This document shows positions 31,319 to 42,201 of a DNA stretch of 64,000 nt, piece after piece. A program made the position numbers and the translations under genes. The DNA is from Saprolegnia diclina VS20. Taxonomy: Eukaryota; Oomycota; Saprolegniomycetes; Saprolegniales; Saprolegniaceae. The stretch's first letter is position 1. Every line of letters begins with the position of its first letter. The notes beneath the pieces are model-generated. The model ran no database searches and had not been told where the DNA came from. It was given only the letters and a program-made list of their open reading frames with translations. Location of the stretch: NCBI RefSeq assembly GCF_000281045.1, contig NW_008246070.1, positions 1,171,274 through 1,235,273 of the forward strand, in the 5' to 3' direction.

Positions 31319-33065
31319 ATGTTTCGCGTGCGCTCTGCGTCTTTGCCAAAGTGGGAGCCCCAGGTCAGCGACGATAGGCTCCTTGTCGAGGCAGCGCAAG
31401 GCGGCGACGCCGCGCAGGTTGCGCTCCTCCTTCAGCGAGGGGCCAACCCGAACGCGGTCGTCGAGGCAATGGCTTCTTGGCGCTCACGGCTCGTACTCAA
31501 CCCCGTGCTTGCTTAGGCTACAATGCCGTTGCTGCAAGCTGCATTCCAGGGCAACGCTGCGATCGTCGACCTCCTCCTTCGCGCAAACGCCAACCCGCGT
31601 ACTGCAGACGAGGTACGTCGCTGATTTCGTTCCTACAGGTGTCGAGCTTGCATAGAACGGGTGGACGCCTCTGCACGTCGCAGCCCAAAACGGGTTTGCC
31701 AAGGTCGTCTCGCTCCTCCTCACTGCCGATGTTGATCCGAACCAAGCCACGCGCGTATGTTGTCGCAACTGTACCAGTATCTCAGGGCTCTCTAGGCTGG
31801 CTGGACTCCTCTCTTTGCGGCGGCGCACTTTGGCCACAGCACGATCGTGTCGATGCTGCTGGCTGCCGGAGCCGATGTCAACCAAGCCGAGCTTGTACTG
31901 GCTGCGTCTTCAGTGACGTTGTATAAAGCACGTATTGTGGTAGAGCGGGCGAACGCCGCTGTGGGCAGCGGCGCTTAGCGGTCGCAGCATCATTGCATCG
32001 CAGCTCCTTGGCGCCAACGCCAACGTCAACAAGGCCATGCGCGTAACCATCGCATTCATCAACGACACATTTGACTGACGTCAACTCTGGGATGATCCAT
32101 AGCTGGGGCACACGCCGTTGTACGTGGCGGCGCAGAACGGTCACTCGGTTGTCGTGTCGCTCTTGCTCAGTGCCAATGCAGACGTCAACGCATGCCGCGA
32201 GGTGCGCGAGAGATTCTGGTTGGAGCTCATTGACACTATAGGGAGAGGCGACCGCGCTCTTCATTGCGGCGCACAACGGACACTCGAGCGTCGTCAAGCT
32301 GCTGTTGCACGCGCGGGCGAGCGTCTCGAAATGCACGAGCGTAGGGTCTTTCGGGTTGCGTTTCTCTGACCTCTGGAACAGGAAGGCGCGACGCCTCTCT
32401 TCATTGCCGCGCAGAACGGACACGCGCGGTGCACGGCGCTGCTATTGCGAGCCCACGCCAAGCCCAATCAGCCCAAGAGCGTACGACGACCTCGTGTTGT
32501 AGCACCGGCGTAAGCTTTGTGGCTAGGACGGCGCGACACCCTTGTACATTGCGGCGCAGTGCGGCCATCTCGATGTCATGCGCCTTCTCGTCGAGGCCCA
32601 TGCGGATGTCAACAAGGCGGACCTTGTACCGTCGCTGCGCTCAACGCATATCGCTGATATGGCAGTAGAAAGGCGAGTCGCCGCTGTGGGTGGCGGCCGA
32701 GATGGGTCAAGAAGCCGTCGTGAAGCTGCTCGTGGACGCCCAAGCCGACATCAACCAATGTGACAAGGTAGAGAGCTGGCTTTGGCGGGCTGAAGTCCAA
32801 AGCAGCGTGCAATAGAATGGCTCGACGCCGCTCTTTGTGGCCGCCAAGCGAGGACACGAAGGCGTCGTCTCGGCACTGCTGAAAGCCAAGGCAAACTTTG
32901 AGTTGCGCAATGCGGTACGATTTGGATTTGCGCAATAAAGACAACAGGTTGTCATGTCTTTTGTAGACCGGAAAAACGCCGCTCATGATTGCGGTTCGTA
33001 AAAAGCACAAGCGCATTGTGGAGCTCCTCTTCCGCGCCGCGCTCGTGAGTAAAAAGATCTTGTAA
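31319..33065 (+). CDS. Ankyrin-repeat protein, one exon per repeat (12 exons)
   Basis: Twelve exons encode about 410 residues made almost wholly of ankyrin repeats. Exons: 31319-31465, 31517-31612, 31656-31754, 31796-31894, 31944-32042, 32103-32201, 32242-32340, 32382-32480, 32527-32625, 32669-32767, 32816-32914, 32967-33065. Exons 3 to 11 are each exactly 99 bases, 33 codons, in phase 0, and each contains one complete repeat of the form xGxTPLxxAAxxGHxxVVxLLLxAxADVNxxxx. Introns (40-60 nt) sit at the same point, between the beta-hairpin of successive repeats. Intron 1 appears to use a GC donor. No other domain, signal peptide or membrane helix is seen. Ankyrin stacks bind proteins; the partner is unknown. 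Confidence 0.92.
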
Positions 33066-33245
33066 TTGTAGTGTACATTCCGTGAATGGAAAAGACCATA
33101 AATGTCTTCCGTTTATCCTGTGTCGACGACAGCCTTGCTGGATCGAGCCAGCGACAAGATACCAAAATCTCGCTTCCGATTGGTCAAAATTGATGGAAAT
33201 CAGAGGCCGTCAACGAAATATCTTGTTTGCGTTTCGATTGTCGCA

Positions 33246-34772
33246 ATGGAGACGCCCCGGACGAGGTACCTTGGCCTCATGCGCATCGTCTCGATCGTTC
33301 CCGTCACGTGCATGCTGCTTTTCGCGTCGCTCAACTGGCGCCTCGTGCTCGACTACGTGTGCATGGACCGGGAAGCGCTCTTCATTGTCCGGCGGTGGAC
33401 GCTGCCGGCGCCGGCGCCGACACCGTTCTCGACCAAAACGCGCTACGACGCTGCGCTGCCGTTCGAGCCTCAAAGCCTCGACGACCTGCGCTCGCTGCCG
33501 CAGTGCAAGCTCGTGCAGATGAATGCGCTCCTCCGCCATGGCACGCGGTACCCCATGGCGCCCGAGTTTGCCAAAATGCAAGACGTGCTCGTCTGGCTCC
33601 AGTCGACGTTCCATGACGATGTGCCAGGCTGGCTCCAAGCCTACAACTTTAGCTACGACGCGCATGCAGCTGAAGGACTGGCGCCTGCAGGTATCCACGA
33701 GCTCACCGGTCTCGGGCAGCGCGCCGGTCGCCTCGCCGACCTCGTCGGCTTGTCGCGCGACTATACCCCCGAGCGCTACGTCATCGAGCACACGCACGTC
33801 GCCCGGACAAAAGCGAGCGCCATTGCGTATGTGTAAGCGCTCGAATTGCTCTTGCTAAGCGTCTCGATAGCTTTGCAAACGCCTACTTTACGAATGCGTC
33901 GTCCGTGGCCTACGTCGTCAAGCCCGCCGGCGAGGTTGAACATCTTCGTATCGCAACTCCAAGTGCACACGCGGTATGATGTAGGACATTGAGTTGCGCT
34001 TCTTTGACAACTGCCCGCGCTACTTGCGCGACGTGCGCAACAACAAGACGGCCATGACGATTGAAACCAAACGCTTTGAAGCATCGGCGCGCGCCCAAGA
34101 GCTTCTCACCGAGCTGCACCGGTCGCTGCAGTTGCCACCGACCGCGCCGCTCTCGTTCAGTGAGCTCAAGACCATCTACGACGCGTGCTCGTAGGCGTTG
34201 CCCTAGTTGGCAGTGAGTTCTGATTCTGTCGTAGGTACGAGGTGGCGCTCTTCCACGACCGACGCACGTGGTGCCGCCTCTTCTCGGCCAAGGCGCTGGG
34301 ACTCCTTGACTTTCACGCCGACTTAAAAAAGTACTACGAGTGCGGCACGGGCTATGCGATTGATTATGCGATCGCAGCGCCGCTCCTGGCGCACATGCTG
34401 CGCACGATGGAGGCCGCCGCTTCGAACCCGTCGTCGGGCGTCGTCGGCTATTTTCGATTTGCGCACGCCGAGACATTGCTTCCGCTCGTGTGCCTCCTCG
34501 GCCTCTGCACCGACACCAAGTTACGAGCCGCCTTTGACGACGACGAGATCGCGCAACGGGTCTTTCGCGTCGCTGCCATCTCGCCCTTCGGTGGCAACGT
34601 GGCCTTTCACCTGTTTGCGTGCGGCGGCGAACACCGCGTCCAGCTGCTTTTGAACGAGCGGCTCGTACGTCTGCCGAGCTGTGGCGAGAAAGGGTACTGC
34701 ACGCTGCCCGAGCTTCGCACCATCTACGCCACAGCGCTGACGTTCAACTTTACAGAGCACTGCCGCGTCTAA
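33246..34772 (+). CDS. Multiple inositol polyphosphate phosphatase-like histidine acid phosphatase
   Basis: Four exons (33246-33826, 33871-33934, 33985-34190, 34235-34772) give 462 residues. The N-terminus has a hydrophobic segment (residues about 11-36) suggesting a signal anchor, so the enzyme should act in the secretory lumen or outside. The catalytic RHGTRYP (residues 97-103) supplies the phospho-accepting His; the proton donor is in FAHAETLLPL (HAE). This HAE pairing fits the MINPP/phytase branch, which removes 3-phosphates from inositol polyphosphates. The start at 33246 is chosen over an upstream ATG at 33102 because the latter adds a non-conserved stretch. ECGTGYAIDYAIAAP and CTDTKLRA further agree with MINPP. 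All intron phases match. Confidence 0.85.
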
Positions 34773-35277
34773 GTCGAAGCATCGGCTCTTCTTTATTGCG
34801 CGTCCCCGCTCGCCAGGAATTGAACCGGCATCAGCTCCATTTAATGCTGTATGATGTACTTTGTTCGGTCCTATAATGGCTCGATGCTTATCAGCTCTAC
34901 TTCCACTCGGGGTAGAACAGAGATGGTATCGACAACTTTAACAGGATCCAAGGACGTTGGCCCCGTCCCCATGCTATCCTCTCTAGCAGCTGAACACTTT
35001 ATGGCGGCGGAACACACACGTCCGCTTATATATTTCGTATTGGACTTGCTGTTCGGCTCGTCAGCACGAGTGTGATGCGCAATGGACGCTCGCCATGTGA
35101 TGGGCATCACTTCCATCGCGACTTCTCCATTTCGTCTCTTATTTTGCCCTGGCCTTTTTATCGCTAATCAATAAAGAGTGATAAAATAGGCAAATATAAA
35201 AGAGACAGAGACGAGACATGCTCTTCCGATTATCCGGCCGTAACCGGATGACCCAACCGCGGTTATTTATACAGGCC
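34773..35277. other. Intergenic, no gene recognised
   Basis: These are 505 bases between the phosphatase and the RabGAP gene. AT-rich tracts near 35150-35210 likely mark the RabGAP promoter. A GGTTCAATTCC match to a Pol III B box occurs on the minus strand near 34815, but no cloverleaf can be folded. Confidence 0.45.
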
Positions 35278-37709
35278 ATGGCGTCGACGTCGGGGTGTGA
35301 CGAGATGGAGGGCCATCTGCACGTCCGCGCCAAGACGCTCAACGTGTGGAAGAAGCGCCGCTTCGTGCTCACGGGCTCCACGCTGCAGTACTTTTCCATC
35401 GCGCCTGAGACCAACAAGCCCAAGACCATCTCGAGTCTCGCGCTCAGCAGCCTCTCGAAGGCCAAGGCCAAGCTCTCCAAGCCAACCAAGACCACCGACC
35501 GCATGTACGACCTCGCCGGCTGCAGCATCAAGACCGTGCACGAGTACTTGTCGAGTCGGCCGTTCACGTTCCAGGTCGCGTCGCCCGCCTTTTTCCTGCT
35601 CTTGCACGCCGACTCGATGGAAGAAATGAGCGCGTGGATTCGGAGCCTCCGCGCTGCGGCGCCGCAAATCGACCGCCTTCCGTTCGCTTCGCCCACGAAC
35701 TTCTTGTCGCCAACCTCGACAATGATCAAGGTTGCGGCGCAGTCGAGCGACGACGACATCTTTGAGTTTGGGATCGCAACCGCCATGGACATTATCACGT
35801 GCCTCCAGCATGGCCGCTTCTGCAGCGACCGCCTCGTCATCTACAGCTCGACGTTTCTCGGAAAGAAACAGCTCGCGCGCGGGAGCGTTCTCATTGCGGT
35901 CAACGGCCACTCGGTCATCGAGTGCAGCTCGAAAGACGTGCACACGAAGCTCACGTCCCTCGCACTGCCCTCGACGCTGCAGTTTCTCCGCTGTCGGCCC
36001 AAAGCCGGCGTCCTCCGTTCCCAGTCGTACGAGTCGCTCGGCTCGATGCTCAAGCTCACAACAAGCGGTACAGCACTCATGGGCTGGCGCGACGTCGCCT
36101 GTGAAATCGACGGGGACCTATTTGTCTGCGCCCGCTTCCTCTCAACCGCCACGCTCGCGATGGCCAAGTGGAGTCAATCGATTTTGCCCTCCGACAGCTC
36201 GACGGGCGGCAGCAATAGCTCTTTGTCGTTGCCGGAGCGACCTGTCTCGGCGTCCAAAGCCAACGTACCGTTGGCCGGCTGCTCCGTGCGCCTCGTCCAC
36301 GAAGTGCTGGCCGGCCGCCCGTTCTGCTTCTTGCTGTCGCATTCGCCCACGAATGCCCAACAAGAAGTACCTCTCCTCTTCCAAGCGAGCTCGCAGGAAG
36401 ACATGCTGCAGTGGCTCGGCGCGCTCGTCCATGCGATCGACTTGGCCAACGGCGTCGTCGTCGGTGGCGGCGTCAACTGCAGTCCGCTACCAACCTCGAT
36501 GCAAGCCACGCACTCAACTATGTTTTTCCCGCCCGAGACGAACGAACAGACGACGAACCCGAGCCTCACACGCGCGCTCCACGCCCAAGGCGACTTGATC
36601 TTTGAAAAGCCGGTCGTGCCCATGGTGACCAACGACGAGCTCGTCCGCCTCCTCCTCTTTTGCCAGCAAGAAGCGCGGTACACCGAGGCGCTGCAGGTGC
36701 TTTTGCAAGAGCCCGCGGCGCGAAGTACGTACTGGCCGCAGCTCTTTGCGTGGGGCCTCGCCTCGCCCAGCGTCTCGACGCTCGACCAACTCGAAGCGCT
36801 CGTCCACCTCCCAATCTCCGACGAGTATGTACCTATATATTGTCACTAGAAAACACACCAAATTGTACATTTTGAACTAGGGACGCAGTCCAGCTTCAAA
36901 AGGACGTGCCGCGGACAGCGTCGTGGATGGCATCGTCGGAAGGCGCGCCGCTCAACACAGTGCAAGCGCCGCCCGAGCGGCTCACGTCCTTGCACCGGAT
37001 TCTGCATGCGTTCATTGCGTCGACGCACGTGCAGTACCTCCAGGGCATGAACGGCATCGCGTTCCTCCTCCTCGAGCTCTGGGACGGCGACGAGGTGCGC
37101 GTGTACCAGTACTTGGAAGCGATGGTGCACCACATCTTGCCATCGATCTTTGACGCAAGCGACGAAGTGAGCGCGCTCGTGCAGACAGGTCAGCACCTCG
37201 AGAGCATGATGCGCATGTACCTCCCGACGCTCACGGCTGTCTTTGACGACGTCGGCCTGCCCGTGTTCCTACTCGCTTACAAGTGGTTTCCAACGCTCTT
37301 CTCGGACGTGTCGCTCCAAGCCAACCGCAAGCACAATCAACTCCAGTACGATACGCTCTTGTGTATCTGGGACATTTGCCTCCTCATGGGCATCGAAGGC
37401 ATGTACTGCGTCTCCATGGCACTCTTCGCAAGCGCTGAGCCTTCGATCCGCGCGCTCGGTAGCGGCTGTTTGGCCGAGGAGGTCTCGCACGCGTTCATCC
37501 AAGTGCTCTCGACGCTCTCCCGTGACGACCTCATGCTGCACGTGTCCGAAGTGATTGAAACGTGCCGCCACCCGCTCTTGCTGCAGTGGCGCAACGCCCA
37601 CCACCGCCGCGTGCACCGACCGATTCGCGTCAAGGACCTCGATACCGGTCAGGTGTTTGGTGTCGAAGGCGCCCACTTGTACCCGCTCGAGCACGCCGAG
37701 CCGCAGTAA
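35278..37709 (+). CDS. PH-PDZ-PH-TBC protein, probable Rab GTPase-activating protein
   Basis: Two exons (35278-36824, 36881-37709) give 791 residues. Order of domains: PH domain (about 8-125, MEGHLHVRAKTLNVWKKRRFVL), PDZ-like domain (about 145-240, with GSVLIAVNGHSVI), a second, less typical PH-like region (about 255-390), then a TBC domain (about 460-705). The TBC catalytic fingers are intact: LQKDVPRT carries the arginine finger and YLQGMN the glutamine finger, so GAP activity toward a Rab is expected. The start at ATG 35278 sits directly before the PH domain, although the frame is open upstream to 35218. The C-terminus contains IRVKDLDTGQVFG. The combination suggests recruitment to phosphoinositide membranes. 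Confidence 0.85.
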
Positions 37710-37784
37710 ACTCGGTGCTCGACCAATCGAAATTAAAAAAGGAGTACAACATTGTCAAATTGTCTTTTAGCTCGCTTTTTGCAC

Positions 37785-39393
37785 TCAACTTTCAGGGCGC
37801 ACGTGGTGAAACTTGTCGAAATCGATCGTGACGCCGCCGCGCGAGGTGTTGCGAGAGACGCACGTGTCAAAGACGCAGTGCCACTGCAGATCGTGCAACG
37901 TGTACGAATAGCGCGCCTGCGCAAGGTATCAATCTTTCAATCTTTCAACATGGCTGCGTACCTGCATTGTATTGGACGTCGTGCTGTCTTCGCCCTCGAG
38001 GATCACGAGCACTTCGAGCTCCGACGTCGCCAAGTGCCGACGGATCTGCTCTTCGGTTGGCGCCGACGGTTCAACCGCGCCGTGCTCGTAGTCGCGGTTA
38101 CCGTTCTCGTGGTCAATCGCGCGCTGGCATGGGTCTATGCAGGAGACACGATCGCGTTGAATGCTTCGGCGAGGGTCGGTAAATACCCGGGAACCCGGGG
38201 CACGTCGAGGCGTAGTAGTCTCTCGGGAGGCACTCGCGCGGGAAGAGCGGGCTCCACTGGTCAATGCGGTGCACCTATCCACCCCACTCACGCCCGCTCT
38301 TAGGCAGCGATTGCTTTGTACCACGAGCTGCGGGAGCGCCATGAGGAGGTAGGCACCAATGTCGTCGTCCGGCTGCTGCAGCCGCATGTGGTGCGTCTGA
38401 AACAGCGCTTCTTCCGTGCCGTCCGGTGCAATCTCGTGGCGAATGCCATAGCACCGGACATGGGCCTCGACGAGCTAGTCCAGTGCTGCTGCTCGCCTGC
38501 AAGCGTATAGAAGCAAGTTGCTACCTGGTGCTTCCGGCGTTCGCACACTTGAAACATGAGGTAGTAGCTGCCGCGGATCTTGCGAATGACCGCGTCCTTG
38601 GAGAAGACGATCGAGAGCGCGCGCGTCTAGCCAAATGACGCGTTGAGCGTCATGAGATCGACGTCGCCACGTACGTCGGCGCGCGAGAAGCGAACAAAGA
38701 ACATGCCAATGAGAATCGAATCCAGAAAGATGCCGGCAAACGACTAGGCCACCGTCCGACTAACTATAAAGAAGGACAGTAGAAGAGAGTACCTCCATCG
38801 TCAGCAGAAACGCCATCGAGCCACAGCCGCCGTAAAAAATGTCGTCGGACGGCGCGCCATACCCAATCGTCATCTGTCATGAGGTTGGAGGGACAGTAGC
38901 AGAGTAGGTGGCCGCGTACAATGGTTTCCACCGAGAAGATGTAGGCTTCGGTGAGGCTCGTAATCCCGACATGGCATTCCGGGTCCTTGAGCGACACGGT
39001 CTGGTACGCAAGCGCGAAGAAGAAGATGACGAAAGCATACTAGACTGCGATTTTGGCATGTGCGCTAGTGTGGCTGTACGTACAACGACAAAGACGGCCG
39101 TGACGAGGCGCACGGTGCGCGTGTTGATGACCGTGTGGTACAAGTCGTCCCAGTAGATCTGGCGCCACGAGCCCCCGACGCGCTCAATACTAGCATATTG
39201 CGAGATTGCACTTCGCGTTGGGCGATAAGCATGCCACTTACTTGTACTTGCCAAAGGACATTTGGCCGAGGAGGCCGTACTGGCTCTCGGGAATCGCGTG
39301 GTCGCCGCCGCGATCAAGGAACCGCGTCGTCTGGCGAGGTCCTTGCTTGTGCGTCGGCAGAAGCGGCTGGGCCGCGCCTATCGATTTGCCCAT
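37785..39393 (-). CDS. Inward-rectifier potassium channel (Kir family)
   Basis: This many-exon gene runs from ATG 39391-39393 to TGA 37785-37787. Splicing by short introns restores the Kir order: cytosolic start, RQIYWDDLYHTVINT slide-helix region, TM1 (TAVFVVYAFVIFFFALAYQT), pore helix and selectivity filter FSVETIMTIGYGAP, TM2 (SFAGIFLDSILIGMFFVRFS), then the cytoplasmic beta-domain with ALSIVFSKDAVIRKI, YYLMFQVCERRKHQLVEAHV, HRIDQWSPLFPRE and LEVLVILEGEDSTTSNTMQ. TIGYG selects K+. An insertion of about 35 residues relative to animal Kir channels lies before the ILEG strand. No KATP- or Kir3-specific gating motif is recognised. Kir channels are well known in animals; this homologue shows the family in a heterokont-type genome. 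Confidence 0.85.
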
Positions 39394-39576
39394 CGAAATG
39401 TGATCGCAACTGCCTTCTCTTTCTCGTCGCTTACTCGATTCCATTATACTATACAGAGATTCAGTAGTGCGTATCTTTCGTCAACCGACATTCTCAAATA
39501 AGCAACAATCTAAGTCTTTTCTTCCTTCTTACTCCATAACTACACTAGCTCGTCCCGTGAGGCGCGCGCGTGGCGC

Positions 39577-41577
39577 CTACAACTCGACGGTGCGTCCTGC
39601 TTTGCGCAATAGCGTGTCCCGGCGCAGCTGCCGAATCACACTCCGAAGCGCATGGACTGTGGACTGCGCTTGCTGGTCGCCGAGGAGGCCTTGCACCCGC
39701 GGGTGCCCGAGCTGGTCCTCGACCGCCATGATCATTTGCACAAACGCCTCGTCGCCGACCCACGGCGTCGGCGGCGGCGGGTCCAAGAGCGAGTTCGTGG
39801 GCGAGTCGAGACGGAGCGACGGCGCGTGGAGGAGCTCGTCAATGTCGCGCTGGATCTCCTCGCGGAGCACGCGCGAGTCGTTGTCGTCGATCGCCATCCA
39901 CTCGACAATCTCGGTCGAGATTTCGCCGTACGTCGCGTTGAGCGATATGCACGAGAGCATCGCACACATGTCGTGGACGATGTGGCACTCCTTGTGGTCG
40001 CTCATGCGGTCCAGACCCGGCACGAGCGTCGAGAGCGCCCAGCTGTTTTGAATCGTGTCGCGCGACAGCGACTCCCACGCCGCCTTGATCGTGACCATCG
40101 CGTCAAAGAGGTGCGGCGACCGGCCGTACGCAATGCCAGCCGCGCCCTTGGGCACGAGCATCCGCGCCTTTTGCTCGAGCTCCAGCCGCTTTTGGTCGCC
40201 GAGCGAGAGGACCGAAATCAAGTCGGAAAAGATCGCAAACTTGAACTCTTTCTTGAGCGCGTCGATAATGCCGAGGTTCATGGGCTGGAAGCGCGAGCCC
40301 ATGTTGAGCGGCACAAACATCGACGTGACTTGGTCAATGGCAAACTCCATGTTCTGGGCGCCGTGCTCGAGCAGGAGCAAGACCGGCTCGTTCGTGCGGA
40401 GCTTGACCTCGGGCATAAAGACGTTTTGGCACCAATGGTTGAAGATGGTCGAGTCCATCCACGCCTTCACTTGGGACGCGTAGTGGATTGGCAGCGACTT
40501 GTAACCCGCCGAGACGGGCGACTTTTCCTTGCCGACCATGAGAATCGGAATCTTGTGCGTGCCCGTCGCGTTCGTGCAAACGACGAGCGTGACGCGCTCC
40601 ATCTTGCGCTGCGTCACTTCCGCGCTCTCAAACGGACAGAGCACGTTGTAGGACGGCACGAGCTGGTAGAAAAGACTCGTCTCGCACATGTTGTAGATGC
40701 GGTCGGGCGAGTATTGCAAAATCTTTTCGCGGAGCTGCTTCATTTGCAGCTGCAGATCCATGTTGCTGAGGCTGTTGACGTACTGGCCCGGGCTCGTCGT
40801 CGGGTGCGGCGGCAGGTTGAAGCGCGAACAAAACTTGTTGTACCATGCGACCGACGGCTTGTACTCGGTGGCCGGGTACTTTTCCGCGAGCTCCTTTGCC
40901 TTGCGCTGGATGAGCGACGGCGCGACCATGACGTTGCGCGACTGGAGCGCCGTGACCCAGCCGTAAAGCTCCGAGTCAAACGTCGACGTGACCTCCATGT
41001 GCAGTGGCGCTGGCGGTGGCTTCTTGCGCTCGGGACGCGCGGCCGACGATGTGCTCGGAAGCGGCCCCGTGGGCAGCCCCGTGCCCGCGACGCGCTCGAG
41101 AATTTTGTCTTTTTTCTGCAGCAGCTGCCGGATCGCGGCCTCCGAGATGTTGTAGCGTCGGCCGAGCTCGACCTTCTTGATCGTCGGGTCGCGCTCGACG
41201 GCGCGGATGATGTCGATGCGCTGCTTGTCATTGAGGCGTAGCTTGCCCTTCCGGCCACCGCGGCCGAGGTTCGCCGTCGGTATCGGCGGCTGGCCCGTCG
41301 GCAAGATGTTGGCCGGGATCTCCTCGATGCCGGTCGGTCTGTCGTCATGGCTGTTGGGGTTGGACTTGAGGTATCGGTCGAGGATCGCGTCCTTCTTCTG
41401 GAGGAGCTGGCGGATGGCCGCCTCCGTGATGTTGTAGCGCCGACCGAGCTCGACGTTCTTGAGCGTCGGATCCCGCTCGACAGCGCGGATGATGTCGATG
41501 CGTTGCTGGTCCGTGAGCCGATGGCGCTCCTTCTTGATGCCCTTGGCGTCTCCGGACCCGGCCCCTTGCGCGTTCAT
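39577..41577 (-). CDS. Domesticated Tigger/pogo transposase, CENP-B-like
   Basis: A single exon encodes 666 residues. Two near-identical Psq-type helix-turn-helix units occur (about 20-66 and 113-160; each with QQRIDIIRAVERDPT or DKQRIDIIRAVERDPT and AAIRQLLQKKD), followed by a CENP-B/Tc5 HTH (about 200-262) and a DDE_1 RNase H-fold region (about 290-480). All three catalytic acids of pogo/Tigger are replaced: the IYNMDE-type Asp is Cys298 (RIYNMCETSLF), the second is Glu404 (LLLLEHGAQ), and the QPMD-type Asp is Asn434 (QPMNLGII). The frame is long and intact with host-like codon use, so the protein is probably a retained DNA-binding protein rather than a live transposase. The start at ATG 41577 is favoured over non-ATG upstream extensions. 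Confidence 0.86.
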   Translation of the reverse strand: MNAQGAGSGDAKGIKKERHRLTDQQRIDIIRAVERDPTLKNVELGRRYNITEAAIRQLLQKKDAILDRYLKSNPNSHDDRPTGIEEIPANILPTGQPPIPTANLGRGGRKGKLRLNDKQRIDIIRAVERDPTIKKVELGRRYNISEAAIRQLLQKKDKILERVAGTGLPTGPLPSTSSAARPERKKPPPAPLHMEVTSTFDSELYGWVTALQSRNVMVAPSLIQRKAKELAEKYPATEYKPSVAWYNKFCSRFNLPPHPTTSPGQYVNSLSNMDLQLQMKQLREKILQYSPDRIYNMCETSLFYQLVPSYNVLCPFESAEVTQRKMERVTLVVCTNATGTHKIPILMVGKEKSPVSAGYKSLPIHYASQVKAWMDSTIFNHWCQNVFMPEVKLRTNEPVLLLLEHGAQNMEFAIDQVTSMFVPLNMGSRFQPMNLGIIDALKKEFKFAIFSDLISVLSLGDQKRLELEQKARMLVPKGAAGIAYGRSPHLFDAMVTIKAAWESLSRDTIQNSWALSTLVPGLDRMSDHKECHIVHDMCAMLSCISLNATYGEISTEIVEWMAIDDNDSRVLREEIQRDIDELLHAPSLRLDSPTNSLLDPPPPTPWVGDEAFVQMIMAVEDQLGHPRVQGLLGDQQAQSTVHALRSVIRQLRRDTLLRKAGRTVEL

Positions 41578-42201
41578 GCTGCCTTCGACGGTCCGAAAAC
41601 TTCGGGGCAATATCCAAATACTTCGAACGGCTCGAAGTAAACACTGGTTGCACAGTTGAGCTCGCCTAAGTGCGCTCCAAAGAACTGGCACTTTGCGTGC
41701 AAAAGTGCGAGCTTTGTCAATCGCACTTAGCAGGGACCATTCAAGTTTTCAAATGCATCGCCGATCGTCAGGACGACCAGGCGCAAGCATGCTCCAAGCG
41801 ACGAGCCAGTCGGTCAATGGACCATTCCCGGAGGCGGTCTCGACTGCGTACATAAGCCTAACGGCTGAATCGCCCGCGCCGTCGGGGCGATGATTCTACC
41901 CTTCGAGATCTGTTGCGACCGGCATGCGGTAGAAAGGCCACCGTCAAGGACGTGCGAGAGAGCCGAGCTGCTTCGCCCGGAAAAAGCGAGTAAGTACTGA
42001 TAGTCGAGTACTTATAGCAGTGTGAACGCCGCTCATTGGACATCGATGCCATTAGCTGTCGTCGCTGTGACGCATGGAGTACGTCGTAGACGCGCCTGCG
42101 TGTCGTGCTGGCGGTTGTAGTGAAGTCCATCACATCGAGGAGAAAACAATCGAAGCTGGTCATGCAAAGTCAAATATAATCGAAAAAGCTACGAGTGGTG
42201 T
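41578..42201. other. Intergenic, no gene recognised
   Basis: These are 624 bases between the transposase-derived gene and pirin. No terminal inverted repeats of a Tigger element are apparent on visual reading at either side of the domesticated gene, which supports domestication. Contains the promoter of the transposase-derived gene. Confidence 0.45.

Noticed and set aside
34795-34920. Possible tRNA on the minus strand (GGTTCAATTCC B-box match)
   Set aside because: The T-stem has mismatches, no D-arm or anticodon arm folds, and acceptor pairing would need a very long insertion.
39652-41241. Long plus-strand open frame antisense to the domesticated transposase
   Set aside because: Shadow frame; Arg/Asp/Val-rich with no domain.
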